A DNA stretch of 7,657 bases from Acidobacteriota bacterium (GCA_021778875.1 JAJYBT010000093.1:1-7657); one strand, 5' to 3'; counted from the first letter of the stretch, positions 1-6,968 are shown. The notes: generated by a model from the sequence alone, not told the origin. A program made the numbers and translations.

Positions 1-865
1 CGTTGGCGTAGAGGGCGTCCACGGTCTTCACCAGGGTGCCCGCCGTATCAATAATGTCGTCGATGATGAGGCAGTTCTGCCCTTCCACATCGCCCACCAC
101 GTTCATCACTTCCGCCACGTTGATATCCGTGCGGCGTTTGTCCACGATGGCGAGCGGGGCTCCCACCTTCTGCGCGAAGAAGCGCGCGCGCTCCACGCCG
201 CCGGCATCCGGCGAAACCACGGTGAGGTTGGGCAGGTTGAGCTCGCGGAAGTAGCTGACGAGCACGGGGCTGGCAAACAGGTGATCGACGGGGATGTTGA
301 AGAAGCCCTGGATCTGCGCCGCGTGCAGGTCCACGAACAGGGCGCGGTTGGCCCCGGCCGTGGTGAGCAGGTCGGCGATAAGCTTGGCGCTGATGGCCAC
401 GCGGGGGCGGTCCTTGCGGTCCTGGCGGGCGTAGCCATAGTACGGCACGACCACCGTGATGCGGGCCGCCGAGGCGCGCTTGAGCGCATCGATCATGACC
501 AGCAGCTCCACCAGGTGCTGATCCACCGGGTAGCAGGTGGGCTGCACGACGAAGACATCCACGCCGCGCACGTTCTCCAGCAGCTGGAAGTAGACCTCGC
601 CGTCGGCAAAGCGCTGCAGCTTGGCCTCGCCCACCGGGACGCCGATGTGACGGCCGATCTCCTCGGCGAGCGGCCGGTTGGCCGAGCCGGAGAAGAGCTT
701 GAAGCGCTTATCCTCACTCAGGCTGCGGGCGCGCTTGCGCTCGGCGGCCGGCTTGGCCTCCCTGGCGCGAGCCGCTGCATCCAGCGCCGAGCCCTCGCGG
801 GGCGCGCCTGTTCCGCCTGCCTGCTGCTTGTCTTCCAACGTTGCCGTCACTGTTCCTGCTTCCAT
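1..865 (-). CDS. prs: Ribose-phosphate pyrophosphokinase (PRPP synthetase), 3' end cut by window edge
   Basis: Makes 5-phosphoribosyl-1-pyrophosphate from ribose 5-phosphate and ATP in the cytoplasm, feeding purine, pyrimidine, NAD, His and Trp synthesis. 288 codons are visible. Seen: the flexible loop region YYGYARQDRKDRPR (142-155), FVDLHAAQIQGFF with the metal-site His181, SPDAGGVERARFFA (218-231), the DKRR loop (242-245) and the PRPP-binding loop DDIIDTAGT (269-277). The missing C-terminus should be about 30-90 residues, judging by the usual ~315-residue length. The start is the ATG at 863-865, preceded by GGAGGT (875-880) at 9 nt. This start adds about 53 residues of Ala/Arg/Glu-rich, low-complexity sequence before the conserved RFKLFSGSANRPLAEEI core, an unusual extension for this family. 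It lies 65 nt downstream of tRNA-Gln on the same strand and may be co-transcribed with it. Family assignment is near certain; the exact N-terminus is less so. Confidence 0.97.
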   Translation of the reverse strand, partial: MEAGTVTATLEDKQQAGGTGAPREGSALDAAARAREAKPAAERKRARSLSEDKRFKLFSGSANRPLAEEIGRHIGVPVGEAKLQRFADGEVYFQLLENVRGVDVFVVQPTCYPVDQHLVELLVMIDALKRASAARITVVVPYYGYARQDRKDRPRVAISAKLIADLLTTAGANRALFVDLHAAQIQGFFNIPVDHLFASPVLVSYFRELNLPNLTVVSPDAGGVERARFFAQKVGAPLAIVDKRRTDINVAEVMNVVGDVEGQNCLIIDDIIDTAGTLVKTVDALYAN

Positions 866-930
866 CTGAAGAGCACCTCCAAGCTGGTTGGCTTTGGCTG
901 CGTTCCGGGATAAATCCCTTAAAAAAACTT

Positions 931-1004
931 TGGCTGGGCGACTAGGATTCGAACCTAGACAAGTGCCTCCAAAGGGCACTGTCCTACCATTAGACGATCG
1001 CCCA
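931..1004 (-). tRNA. tRNA-Gln (anticodon UUG)
   Basis: A complete 74-nt cloverleaf can be folded by eye on the minus strand. The acceptor stem is TGGGCGA with TCGCCCA. The D arm is GTCT..GGAC with the AATGGTAG-type loop. The anticodon stem is GTGCC/GGCAC around loop CTTTGGA, which puts UUG at 34-36. The variable region has four nt, and the T arm is CTAGG-TTCGAAT-CCTAG. A discriminator G and an encoded CCA (931-933) end the molecule. The U1-A72 pair and G73 are known glutaminyl-tRNA identity features and support Gln over Pro. The gene sits between ispE (88-nt gap) and prs (65-nt gap), all on one strand. A run of seven T lies two to three nt after the CCA (about 921-927 on the plus strand as A's). 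Confidence 0.96.
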
Positions 1005-1057
1005 ACTTGGCGAATCTCCAGGTCCTCCCTGGAAACCGCCTCTGACAGCCGTCCGCG

Positions 1058-1087
1058 AGTCTCTCTCTCGCCCGGCACAACTGTCAA
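1058..1087 (-). promoter_or_regulatory. Candidate sigma-70-type promoter for tRNA-Gln/prs
   Basis: A perfect TTGACA (minus strand, 1087-1082) lies five bases after the ispE stop codon. It is followed at 18 nt by GAGACT (1063-1058), a weak match to TATAAT (3 of 6). Initiation would fall near 1051, about 47 nt before the mature tRNA 5' end. The leader then contains a 5-bp stem, 5-nt loop hairpin at 1018-1032 (CCAGG/CCTGG). The -35 match and its position are the whole argument; the -10 is poor. Confidence 0.4.
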
Positions 1088-1092
1088 CACAC

Positions 1093-2130
1093 TTACGGCT
1101 GAAGCATTTCGCCCCAGTAGGCCGATCGCGGCAGGGTACGCGTCCGATGACTCTGGACGCCGGCTGCCTGCAACCGCTGCTGGGCTGCTTCCGCATCTCC
1201 GCGGGCCAGGTACAGCCCGAAGAGTGCCGAACCGGACCCGGACAGCGAGGCATGGAGGGCTGCCTCCGGCGTGCCGTGAGCTGCAAGAAGACGCTTGATT
1301 TCAGCAAGGGAAGGATGCTGGGAGAAGACGACGCGTTCGAAGTCGTTTTGAATCCAGCTCGTGATCCCGGTGCGGACAAGCGCGGACTCTTGAGGTCCGG
1401 CCAGGTCCCCTCCCGCGGAGAGGACACCGGAGGAGCCGACTCCCGGCCGACCCTGGGGGATTGCTCCCGCAAAGGCGCTGGCATAGGCGCGGCTCAACTC
1501 ATTTAGTTTAACGGCACTGGTCTCGGCGGTCAAACCTTCTGTGAGGCAGAGGGCATCCCAGTCGCGAAAGGCCTGCGGCGTGGAGACGCCGACGGCGGGG
1601 GTGGCGACGACGCACCAGACCGGCTCGATATCCGGCAAGGGATAGACCTGCTGGCCGCGGTCGAGGCCCAACACAGTTCCGCCGATGAGGAACAGCGGCA
1701 CATCCGAGCCGACCTGCTCGGCGATCTGGAGTCGTCGGGCGGGCCAGAGCTCGCCGGCCTGCGCGGCCAGGTCCAGCTCCACCTCCAGCCCGATGAGGGC
1801 GGCAACCGCGTTGGCCGAGCCCGCGCCCAGGCCACCCTGCACTGGCAGGCGCTTCTCAATATGGATTTCGACCTCGGCCGCGATGCCGAGCGTCTGCAGC
1901 GCGAGGGCGGTCATCTTCCAGGCGGTGTTGCGGGCGTCGCCGGGCACGCGCCGGTCGTTGGAGGTGAGGCGCAACGCCGTTTTTGCCGCACGACGGGCCG
2001 TAACCGTTACCAGATCATAGAGTTCCAGGGTCTGGTAGACGGTGGCCAGGGCGTGGAAGCCGTCAGAGCGCGGAGCTCCGATGCCCAGGCCAAGGTTGAT
2101 CTTTGCGTGCGAGCGGACGGCGGTTGGCAT
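1093..2130 (-). CDS. ispE: 4-diphosphocytidyl-2-C-methyl-D-erythritol kinase
   Basis: Phosphorylates CDP-methylerythritol at the 2-hydroxyl in the cytoplasmic MEP pathway to isoprenoid precursors; a GHMP-superfamily kinase. Seen: SHAKINLGLGIG (7-18) with the family Lys10, the GHMP glycine/serine ATP loop PVQGGLGAGSANAVAAL (96-112), GSDVPLFLIGG (141-151) with the proposed catalytic Asp143, and the C-terminal SLSGSGSALFGLY (295-307). At 345 residues it is longer than the common 280-300. The excess lies mainly in a Gly/Ser/Ala-rich stretch near 216-252, before the NDFE element. The ATG at 2128-2130 gives the conserved N-terminus directly. Its ribosome-binding site is weak, and the upstream gene stops only 30 nt away, so translation may be coupled. 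An out-of-frame ATG ten bases upstream was ignored because it does not lead into the kinase. Confidence 0.96.
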   Translation of the reverse strand: MPTAVRSHAKINLGLGIGAPRSDGFHALATVYQTLELYDLVTVTARRAAKTALRLTSNDRRVPGDARNTAWKMTALALQTLGIAAEVEIHIEKRLPVQGGLGAGSANAVAALIGLEVELDLAAQAGELWPARRLQIAEQVGSDVPLFLIGGTVLGLDRGQQVYPLPDIEPVWCVVATPAVGVSTPQAFRDWDALCLTEGLTAETSAVKLNELSRAYASAFAGAIPQGRPGVGSSGVLSAGGDLAGPQESALVRTGITSWIQNDFERVVFSQHPSLAEIKRLLAAHGTPEAALHASLSGSGSALFGLYLARGDAEAAQQRLQAAGVQSHRTRTLPRSAYWGEMLQP

Positions 2131-2160
2131 ACCGAACCATTGTAGAACCAGCCGGTTTGC

Positions 2161-3078
2161 CTAAACGGAAAGGGCGCCGCGCACCATGACGGCTGCATCG
2201 CGCAGGGTGGCTACCGGGTCGCCGGTGGGCAGGAACTCCATGGCCACGGTGTGGCGATAGCCGAGCTGAGCCAGCTTGCGGTAGATGCTGGCATAGTTGA
2301 TTTCTCCGGTGCCGGGCTGGTGGCGGCCGGGCACGTCGGCCACGTGAATGAGGCCGATGACGTCGATGTGCTTCTCCAGCTTCTCGATGAGGTTGCCTTC
2401 CGCAATCTGCTCGTGGAAGAGGTCGTAGAGGAACTGGACCTGGGGGTGATTGACGGCGCGCACAATCTGGATGGCCTCGGCCGCGGAGGGGAGAAAGTAG
2501 TGGGGATTCTCCTCGGGGTCGATGCACTCCAGCAGCAGGCGGACGGGCTGGCCGTTGATCTGGCGGCCCTGGACGAGGGCGGCGGCCTGCCTGAGCGTCT
2601 CCACTGCGGCCTGGTGCTGCTGCTCGCGCGTGAGGCCGGGCACTGCGTTGCCGGTGAGCACAATCATCGCCGGGCACTCGAGGGTCTGCATGGGCACGAG
2701 CGCCTGCTGCAGTTCGGCCAGAAACGCCTGCCGGGTGGCGGGGTTGGCGACACCGTTGGCGAGGCCGGCGGTGGCGTCGAACTGGAGGTTGAGGCGGCGG
2801 CGGGCGGCGTTGACGCGGGCGAAGTCGGCGGCCGACCAGTGCTCGCGCTGATACTCGCCGACCAGCTCGACGTTAGTGTAGCCAGCCTCGGCGATCTTCT
2901 GCAGGCGCTGCTCAAACGGCAGATCGCGATAGACCGTCCAGAGCATGACGGAGAGCGGAAAGGGCGAGGTCCGGGGCAGAACCTTGCCCGCAGCAGCGGA
3001 GGGCAGCGCGCGCGATGCGGGAGCCACGGCACCTGCCATGGCGGCGGCCACGGCCTGCGAAAACGTACGACGATTCAT
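2161..3078 (-). CDS. Hydroxypyruvate isomerase-like TIM-barrel protein with Tat signal
   Basis: Belongs to the AP-endonuclease-2-like sugar isomerase/epimerase fold and is closest in motif to hydroxypyruvate isomerase (Hyi), which interconverts hydroxypyruvate and tartronate semialdehyde. The physiological substrate here is unknown. Of 305 residues, 1-30 look like a Tat signal: MNRRTFSQ (twin Arg, then Phe) and an Ala-rich hydrophobic core, with possible cleavage after ASRA or in LPSAAA. The barrel follows from about 40. Metal and catalytic candidates are Glu184 (LLLECID), Asp219 and His222 (FLYDLFHEQ), His245 in HVADVPGRHQPGTGEINY (245-262), and Glu281 (AMEFLPTGD). The HVAD.PGRH.PGTGEINY string is a Hyi hallmark. 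The start at 3078 is preferred over the ATG at 3084 because AGGAG (3085-3089) is 6 nt from the former and abuts the latter. It lies 44 nt after the DUF2252 gene and 30 nt before ispE, probably in one operon. Confidence 0.9.
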   Translation of the reverse strand: MNRRTFSQAVAAAMAGAVAPASRALPSAAAGKVLPRTSPFPLSVMLWTVYRDLPFEQRLQKIAEAGYTNVELVGEYQREHWSAADFARVNAARRRLNLQFDATAGLANGVANPATRQAFLAELQQALVPMQTLECPAMIVLTGNAVPGLTREQQHQAAVETLRQAAALVQGRQINGQPVRLLLECIDPEENPHYFLPSAAEAIQIVRAVNHPQVQFLYDLFHEQIAEGNLIEKLEKHIDVIGLIHVADVPGRHQPGTGEINYASIYRKLAQLGYRHTVAMEFLPTGDPVATLRDAAVMVRGALSV

Positions 3079-3084
3079 GCACAT

Positions 3085-3089
3085 CTCCT
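3085..3089 (-). promoter_or_regulatory. Ribosome-binding site that decides the isomerase-like start
   Basis: AGGAG on the minus strand directly touches the ATG at 3084 and is 6 nt from the in-frame ATG at 3078. Normal spacing therefore selects 3078, which also places the twin-arginine motif at residues 3-4. Confidence 0.75.
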
Positions 3090-3104
3090 GTAGAGCAGAC
3101 GAAT

Positions 3105-3118
3105 GGCCTGGGAAGGCC
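3105..3118 (-). other. Intercistronic hairpin
   Basis: A perfect GGCCT/AGGCC 5-bp stem with a 4-nt loop lies just after the DUF2252 stop codon and before the ribosome-binding site of the isomerase-like gene. No T-tract follows (ATTCGTCTG on the minus strand), so it is not a classic terminator. It could modulate read-through or mRNA decay between the two genes. Confidence 0.35.
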
Positions 3119-3122
3119 TTCT

Positions 3123-4445
3123 TCAGCTTTGTACCTTGCCGGAACGGCGGAGCGCCTGCCAGTCCTTCTCGGTCTGGTCAGCATAGAGGACGCCGAAGCG
3201 GCCCAGCGAATCGGCAAAGCCGTCGCCTGCGCCGAGATAGCCGGAGAGGGCCAGCGGGTCACTGGAGCGGGCATGGCCGCGCGCGAGCAGTTCCCCGCAG
3301 ATCTCAGCAAATGCCGCCAGTCCGCTGCCGGCCAGATCTTCGATTGCGATGGAGCCCTTGTGATCGTTCAACTGGCGGACGAGAAAATGGCGGCCGTCCA
3401 TGTGCGTCCAACCAAGGAAGGGGTCTGACTGCACCTGCATGGCGCGCTGGCCCTCCACCACGCGCTGGCCGTTGTGGTGGGCGGGATGCGCGTCTGGCAG
3501 ATAGGGGCTGTAGGCGGAGACCGCCTCCTCTTTCATCTGCAGGAAGAGCGGATCCTGCGGGCCGTTGCCCTCAAAGTAGATGCAGTAGTCGCGCAGGCCT
3601 ACGGAGCCGGTGCCCACCACTTTGAAGGCAACATCCATGGGGCGATAGAGCGAGAGCAGGTGACGGCGCTGCGGCTCCAGCATCTCGCGATAAGGCCCGA
3701 GGGCGGCCAGCACCTTGCGCTGCTGCGCGCTGGTGATGTGGGTAAGCGTGGGCTTGATCTGCTGGAAGCGGCGCGGTGCGCCGGGCTTGCCGCCGGCGGG
3801 CTCGGTGAGCTGCTCCAGTGTGTGCGGCGGGGTGGCGCGCTCGGCCTTCAGCAGCGCATCGTGCACGGGCTGCACGGAGCCGATGCGGTGCACCTGGAAG
3901 CGGGCCACCTCAAGGGTGGGCATGGCGGCGAACTTGTGCATCAGCGTGCAGTAGCTCTCGATGCAGGTTTCCACGGCCTGGCGGGCGGTGGCGTCCTTGT
4001 GGCCGGACTCGCGGCCGGCGAGCACCAGCGACGCGGCCATGCGCTTGAGGTCCCACTCAAACGGGCCGTGGATGGTCTCGTCGAAGTCGTTGATGTCGAA
4101 GACGAGGCGGCCGTCGGGCGCGGCGAAGGCACCGAGATTGCGCACGTGGGCGTCTCCGCAGAGCTGGCTGAGGAGGCCGGTGTTGGGAATGAGGGCGAGG
4201 TCTGCCGCCATGACCGGAGCGGCCCCGCGAAAGTAGCCGAAGGGCGACTGGGCCATGAGCTGATGCTTGAGCTTGACGAGCGCAGGGACGCGGCCGCGCT
4301 CCACGCGCGCCAGCAGCGCCAGCGGCACGGCCGTGCGCGCCTTCAGGTTGAGCTCGCCGTGCTGCTGCCGGCCGAGCTGCTTGCGCCGCGCCTGGCCCAG
4401 GCTGCGACGCTCTTCCGGTGTGGCCACATGCATGTCCGGGAACAT
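3123..4445 (-). CDS. DUF2252 family protein (kinase-like motifs, function unknown)
   Basis: Recognised as DUF2252 from its signature strings. Numbered from the ATG at 4443-4445 (440 residues), these are FGYFRGAA (69-76), GDAHVRNLGAF (97-107), FDINDFDETIHGPFEWDLKR (116-135), VVGTGSVGLRDYCIYFEG (276-293), LFLQMKEE (300-307) and DPFLGW (341-346). GDAHxxN followed by NDFDE resembles the HGDxHxxN...D pair of aminoglycoside-phosphotransferase-like kinases, so an ATP-binding cytoplasmic enzyme is plausible. No function is established for the family. There is no signal peptide or membrane segment. The reading frame extends upstream to a GTG at 4526, but no ribosome-binding site precedes it and the added residues look non-conserved. 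The typical family N-terminus (TPEERRSLGQARRKQLGR) begins just after ATGs at 4445 and 4433, and neither has a strong ribosome-binding site. It is the first gene of the minus-strand block. Confidence 0.88.
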   Translation of the reverse strand: MFPDMHVATPEERRSLGQARRKQLGRQQHGELNLKARTAVPLALLARVERGRVPALVKLKHQLMAQSPFGYFRGAAPVMAADLALIPNTGLLSQLCGDAHVRNLGAFAAPDGRLVFDINDFDETIHGPFEWDLKRMAASLVLAGRESGHKDATARQAVETCIESYCTLMHKFAAMPTLEVARFQVHRIGSVQPVHDALLKAERATPPHTLEQLTEPAGGKPGAPRRFQQIKPTLTHITSAQQRKVLAALGPYREMLEPQRRHLLSLYRPMDVAFKVVGTGSVGLRDYCIYFEGNGPQDPLFLQMKEEAVSAYSPYLPDAHPAHHNGQRVVEGQRAMQVQSDPFLGWTHMDGRHFLVRQLNDHKGSIAIEDLAGSGLAAFAEICGELLARGHARSSDPLALSGYLGAGDGFADSLGRFGVLYADQTEKDWQALRRSGKVQS

Positions 4446-4601
4446 ACACCGTTGCCCCGGAGGACGCAACTGCCTTTGAGTCAGGCCGAAAGCACAAACG
4501 CGAGAGAAATCCCGGTTGCGGTACACTGCTCAAAATGTGCCCGGCAGGGGAGCGACCAGCCCACACAACGGATCGGGCCATGACCACGGAGGAGTCCCCC
4601 A
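4446..4601. promoter_or_regulatory. Divergent intergenic region between DUF2252 and S9 peptidase genes
   Basis: This 156-bp stretch must hold promoters for both outward-facing genes. On the minus strand a TTGAGC about 17 nt before ATTTCT is the best -35/-10 pair I can find, and its -10 is poor. On the plus strand I find no convincing pair. A short inverted repeat, GTTGC...GCAAC (4451-4470), is too weak to call an operator. The role is inferred from gene orientation. Confidence 0.45.
4588..4594 (+). promoter_or_regulatory. Strong ribosome-binding site supporting a TTG start
   Basis: GGAGGAG lies 7 nt before the TTG at 4602. The nearby ATG at 4580 is upstream of this site and in a different frame. 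Spacing and the signal peptide that begins at the TTG both select the rare start. Confidence 0.8.
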
Positions 4602-6812
4602 TTGAAGCCTGCAGCCGCAATCCTTCTTCCGGCAGTTCTCGTCTCGTGTTGGCTTACAGTTCCGGTGGTTGCGCAAGCGCCCGCCGTTCCTCTTACGGTG
4701 GAGAAGATCTACGGGCATGGCCCGCTGATCGGGAATCTGCCGGAGAATCTGACCTGGTCGCCGGACGGAAACCATCTGAGCTATCTGGACGGCGGGGCGC
4801 TGATTGATCTGAACCCAGGCACGGGCCGGCCGCACATCCTGGTAAGCCGGGCCAAGATGGCTCCGCTGGCTGGCACGGCGGACACGGAGCAGGATCGCGA
4901 CCATCGCAGCCGGTATGGGATGTCCAGCTACATTTGGGCGCCGGACTCGCGGCACCTGCTGTTCGACTCGCACGGCAGGCTGTGGCTCTATGACCTGAGC
5001 AACGGGACGGGCGTGGAGATTGGGTTTACGAGCATGGCCTCGGGCGACGATCCCAAGTTCTCGCCCAACGGCGAGGCCATCTCGTTCATCCGCAATCACG
5101 GGCTGGCGGTGGTGCATCTGCACGAGCCGGGAACGCCGATCCGCATGCTGGCGCCCGCGCCGAATGAAGCGACACTCAACGGCGAAGTGGACTGGGTGTA
5201 TGAAGAGGAGCTGGGAACGCGGACCAACTACGTGTGGGCGCCGGACTCGAAAGGCGTGGCGTTTCTGCAGTCGAACGAGGCCGAGGTGCCGATCTATCCC
5301 ATCACGGACTGGATTCCGACGCACACGACGGTGTATTTGCAACGCTATCCGCAGGCGGGTGACCCCAACCCGGATGTGCGCGTGGGCGTGGTGACCGCGC
5401 AGGGCGGGCATCCGCTGTGGGTGAAGCTGCCCATGCGCCAGGGCGAGGACTATATTCCGCGCTTTGGATGGGTGGATCGCAAGACGCTTTGGATCGAGGT
5501 GCTGTCGCGCGATCACAAGCACAGGACGATCTACTTCACCGACCTGGGAACCATGTTGTCGCACTCTGTGCTGCAGATAGACGACGACAAATTCCTGGAC
5601 CAGAACTACGACGTGTTTGTGCAGGACGGCAACCTTGTGCTCTCCAACTGGAGCAGCGGGCACAACCACCTGTGCCTCTACAGCTACAACCCGGCGAAGC
5701 TGAGCGAGACCACGGCCAAGCTGGAGCGGCAACTGACCAGCGGCGACTTTGAGGTGGGCGACATCTACCGCGTGGACAGCAAGCACAAGCTGGTGCAGTA
5801 CGCCTCCAACGAAGGCAATCCGCTGGAGCAGCAGATCTGGCAGGTGAGCTTTGCGGGCGAGCGCAAGCCGCTGAGCACGGACCACGGTGGCCACGATGCG
5901 AACTTTGCGCCGGACGGCAATTACTTTGTGGACAAGTTCTCCACGCGCATGACTGCGCCGACGCTGCAATTATGCAAGACGGGAGGCGCGTGCCACGTCT
6001 TCTGGGCAACGCGCGCGCTGGATCCGTACGGGCTTCGTCCGCCGGAGCAGATGGAGGTGAAGGCGCAGGACGGCACCACGCTCTACGCCACGCTGCTGCT
6101 GCCCGCCAATAAGGACCTGCCGGCAAGCGTGCCGCTGATTCTGAATCCCTACGGCGGGCCGGGAGCGCAGACCGTCGCCAACCACTGGGGGGACGGCCTG
6201 CTGTTTGACGAGCTGCTGGCCGAGCATGGATTTGCCGTGCTGCATACAGACAACCGCGGCATGGCGGGGCGCGGGCGCGCCTTTGCCCAGGCGGCCTACC
6301 ACAACTTTGGCCCGGTACAGATGGAGGATCAGCTGACGGCGCTGGACGCTGCGTTGAACAAGTATCCGCAGCTGGACCCGAAGCGCGTGGGCTGGTGGGG
6401 CTGGAGCTGGGGCGGCACGTTCACGCTGTACGCCATGACGCACTCGGACCGCTTCCGCGCGGGAGTCTCGGTGGCGCCGGTGACGGACTGGCGCAACTAC
6501 GACTCTGTGTACACGGAGCGCTATATGAGCCTGCCGACGGAGTTTGCGCAGGGGTACCACGACTTCTCCGTGGTGAACTCGGCGGCCAAGCTGCACGGGC
6601 GGCTGCTGCTGGTGCACGGCACGGGCGATGACAATGTGCACATGGAGAACTCCGTGCAGTTTTTGCAACGGCTGATTGAGGCGGGGATTCCGTATGACCT
6701 GCAGCTCTATCCGCGCAAGACGCACTCCATTGCTGGGCCGGACGTGCGGACGCACCTGTACAACCGCATCCTGAGCCAATTTGAGCAGTATCTGAAGCCG
6801 CCGGCGGAGTAG
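4602..6812 (+). CDS. Secreted dipeptidyl-peptidase IV-type serine peptidase (family S9)
   Basis: Predicted to cleave dipeptides, typically Xaa-Pro or Xaa-Ala, from peptide N-termini outside the cytoplasm. 736 residues. A signal peptide spans 1-26, ending AQA. A beta-propeller runs from about 35 to 470, with TWSPDG, IWAPDS and VWAPDS blade motifs. The DWVYEEEL segment (197-204) holds the Glu pair that binds the substrate amine in DPP-IV. The alpha/beta-hydrolase domain runs from about 485 to 736. Ser602 is in GWSWGG, Asp676 in HGTGDDNVH (672-680) and His708 in KTHSI. Tyr517 in NPYGGP matches the oxyanion-hole Tyr, and YDSVYTERY (633-641) is the S1-pocket segment. The TTG start is fixed by GGAGGAG at 7 nt and by the signal peptide. 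LVSC (13-16) also fits a lipobox, so lipoprotein anchoring is an alternative. Family certain, substrate inferred. Confidence 0.96.
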   Translation: MKPAAAILLPAVLVSCWLTVPVVAQAPAVPLTVEKIYGHGPLIGNLPENLTWSPDGNHLSYLDGGALIDLNPGTGRPHILVSRAKMAPLAGTADTEQDRDHRSRYGMSSYIWAPDSRHLLFDSHGRLWLYDLSNGTGVEIGFTSMASGDDPKFSPNGEAISFIRNHGLAVVHLHEPGTPIRMLAPAPNEATLNGEVDWVYEEELGTRTNYVWAPDSKGVAFLQSNEAEVPIYPITDWIPTHTTVYLQRYPQAGDPNPDVRVGVVTAQGGHPLWVKLPMRQGEDYIPRFGWVDRKTLWIEVLSRDHKHRTIYFTDLGTMLSHSVLQIDDDKFLDQNYDVFVQDGNLVLSNWSSGHNHLCLYSYNPAKLSETTAKLERQLTSGDFEVGDIYRVDSKHKLVQYASNEGNPLEQQIWQVSFAGERKPLSTDHGGHDANFAPDGNYFVDKFSTRMTAPTLQLCKTGGACHVFWATRALDPYGLRPPEQMEVKAQDGTTLYATLLLPANKDLPASVPLILNPYGGPGAQTVANHWGDGLLFDELLAEHGFAVLHTDNRGMAGRGRAFAQAAYHNFGPVQMEDQLTALDAALNKYPQLDPKRVGWWGWSWGGTFTLYAMTHSDRFRAGVSVAPVTDWRNYDSVYTERYMSLPTEFAQGYHDFSVVNSAAKLHGRLLLVHGTGDDNVHMENSVQFLQRLIEAGIPYDLQLYPRKTHSIAGPDVRTHLYNRILSQFEQYLKPPAE

Positions 6813-6827
6813 GCAGGAGAGAGAGCG

Positions 6828-6950
6828 ATGGCGCAGCGGCCTTCCGCGTGGAAGCGCGCGCTGCGGCTCGTGGGCACACGTCCGCGCTTGCGGGACAGGC
6901 TGGGAATTAAGACAGGAAGGACTTCGCCGGGGTTTGCGCGCGAATCCTGA
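6828..6950 (+). CDS. Possible 40-residue basic small protein
   Basis: An ATG ORF starts 16 nt after the peptidase stop, preceded by an AGGAGAG purine run at 6-9 nt. It ends TGA at 6948-6950. The product (MAQRPSAWKRALRLVGTRPR and 20 more residues) is rich in Arg and Lys and has no membrane segment or motif I recognise. It contains two small hairpins at DNA level, CTTCC/GGAAG (6841-6854) and a CGTG/CACG pair. The region could instead be an untranslated 3' tail of the peptidase mRNA. It is convergent with the small membrane-protein gene that ends at 6969. A good ribosome-binding site is the only support. Confidence 0.3.
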   Translation: MAQRPSAWKRALRLVGTRPRLRDRLGIKTGRTSPGFARES

Positions 6951-6968
6951 GCCGCCACGCCGGAAGCG

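Noticed and set aside
909..930. GGGATAAATCCC with an A/T run beside tRNA-Gln as a rho-independent terminator
   Set aside because: On the minus strand the T-run precedes the hairpin rather than following it. On the plus strand the stem is only 4 bp and is followed by A's.
2251..3093. 280-codon plus-strand frame opposite the isomerase-like gene
   Set aside because: Shadow frame; the minus strand encodes conserved Hyi motifs.
4446..4526. GTG start at 4526 extending the DUF2252 protein by 27 residues
   Set aside because: It has no ribosome-binding site, the added residues do not resemble the family N-terminus, and it would consume much of the divergent promoter region.
3474..4583. 369-codon plus-strand frame opposite the DUF2252 gene
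   Set aside because: The product is Ala/Gly/Val/His-rich without motifs, while the minus strand has the full DUF2252 signature.
4530..5969. 479-codon open frame antisense to the S9 peptidase
   Set aside because: It mirrors the codon pattern of a GC-rich gene, its product is compositionally odd (Val/Arg/His-rich) with no motif, and the sense strand encodes an unmistakable peptidase.
5970..6779. 269-codon antisense frame over the peptidase catalytic domain
   Set aside because: Same shadow effect; the sense strand carries the Ser-Asp-His triad.
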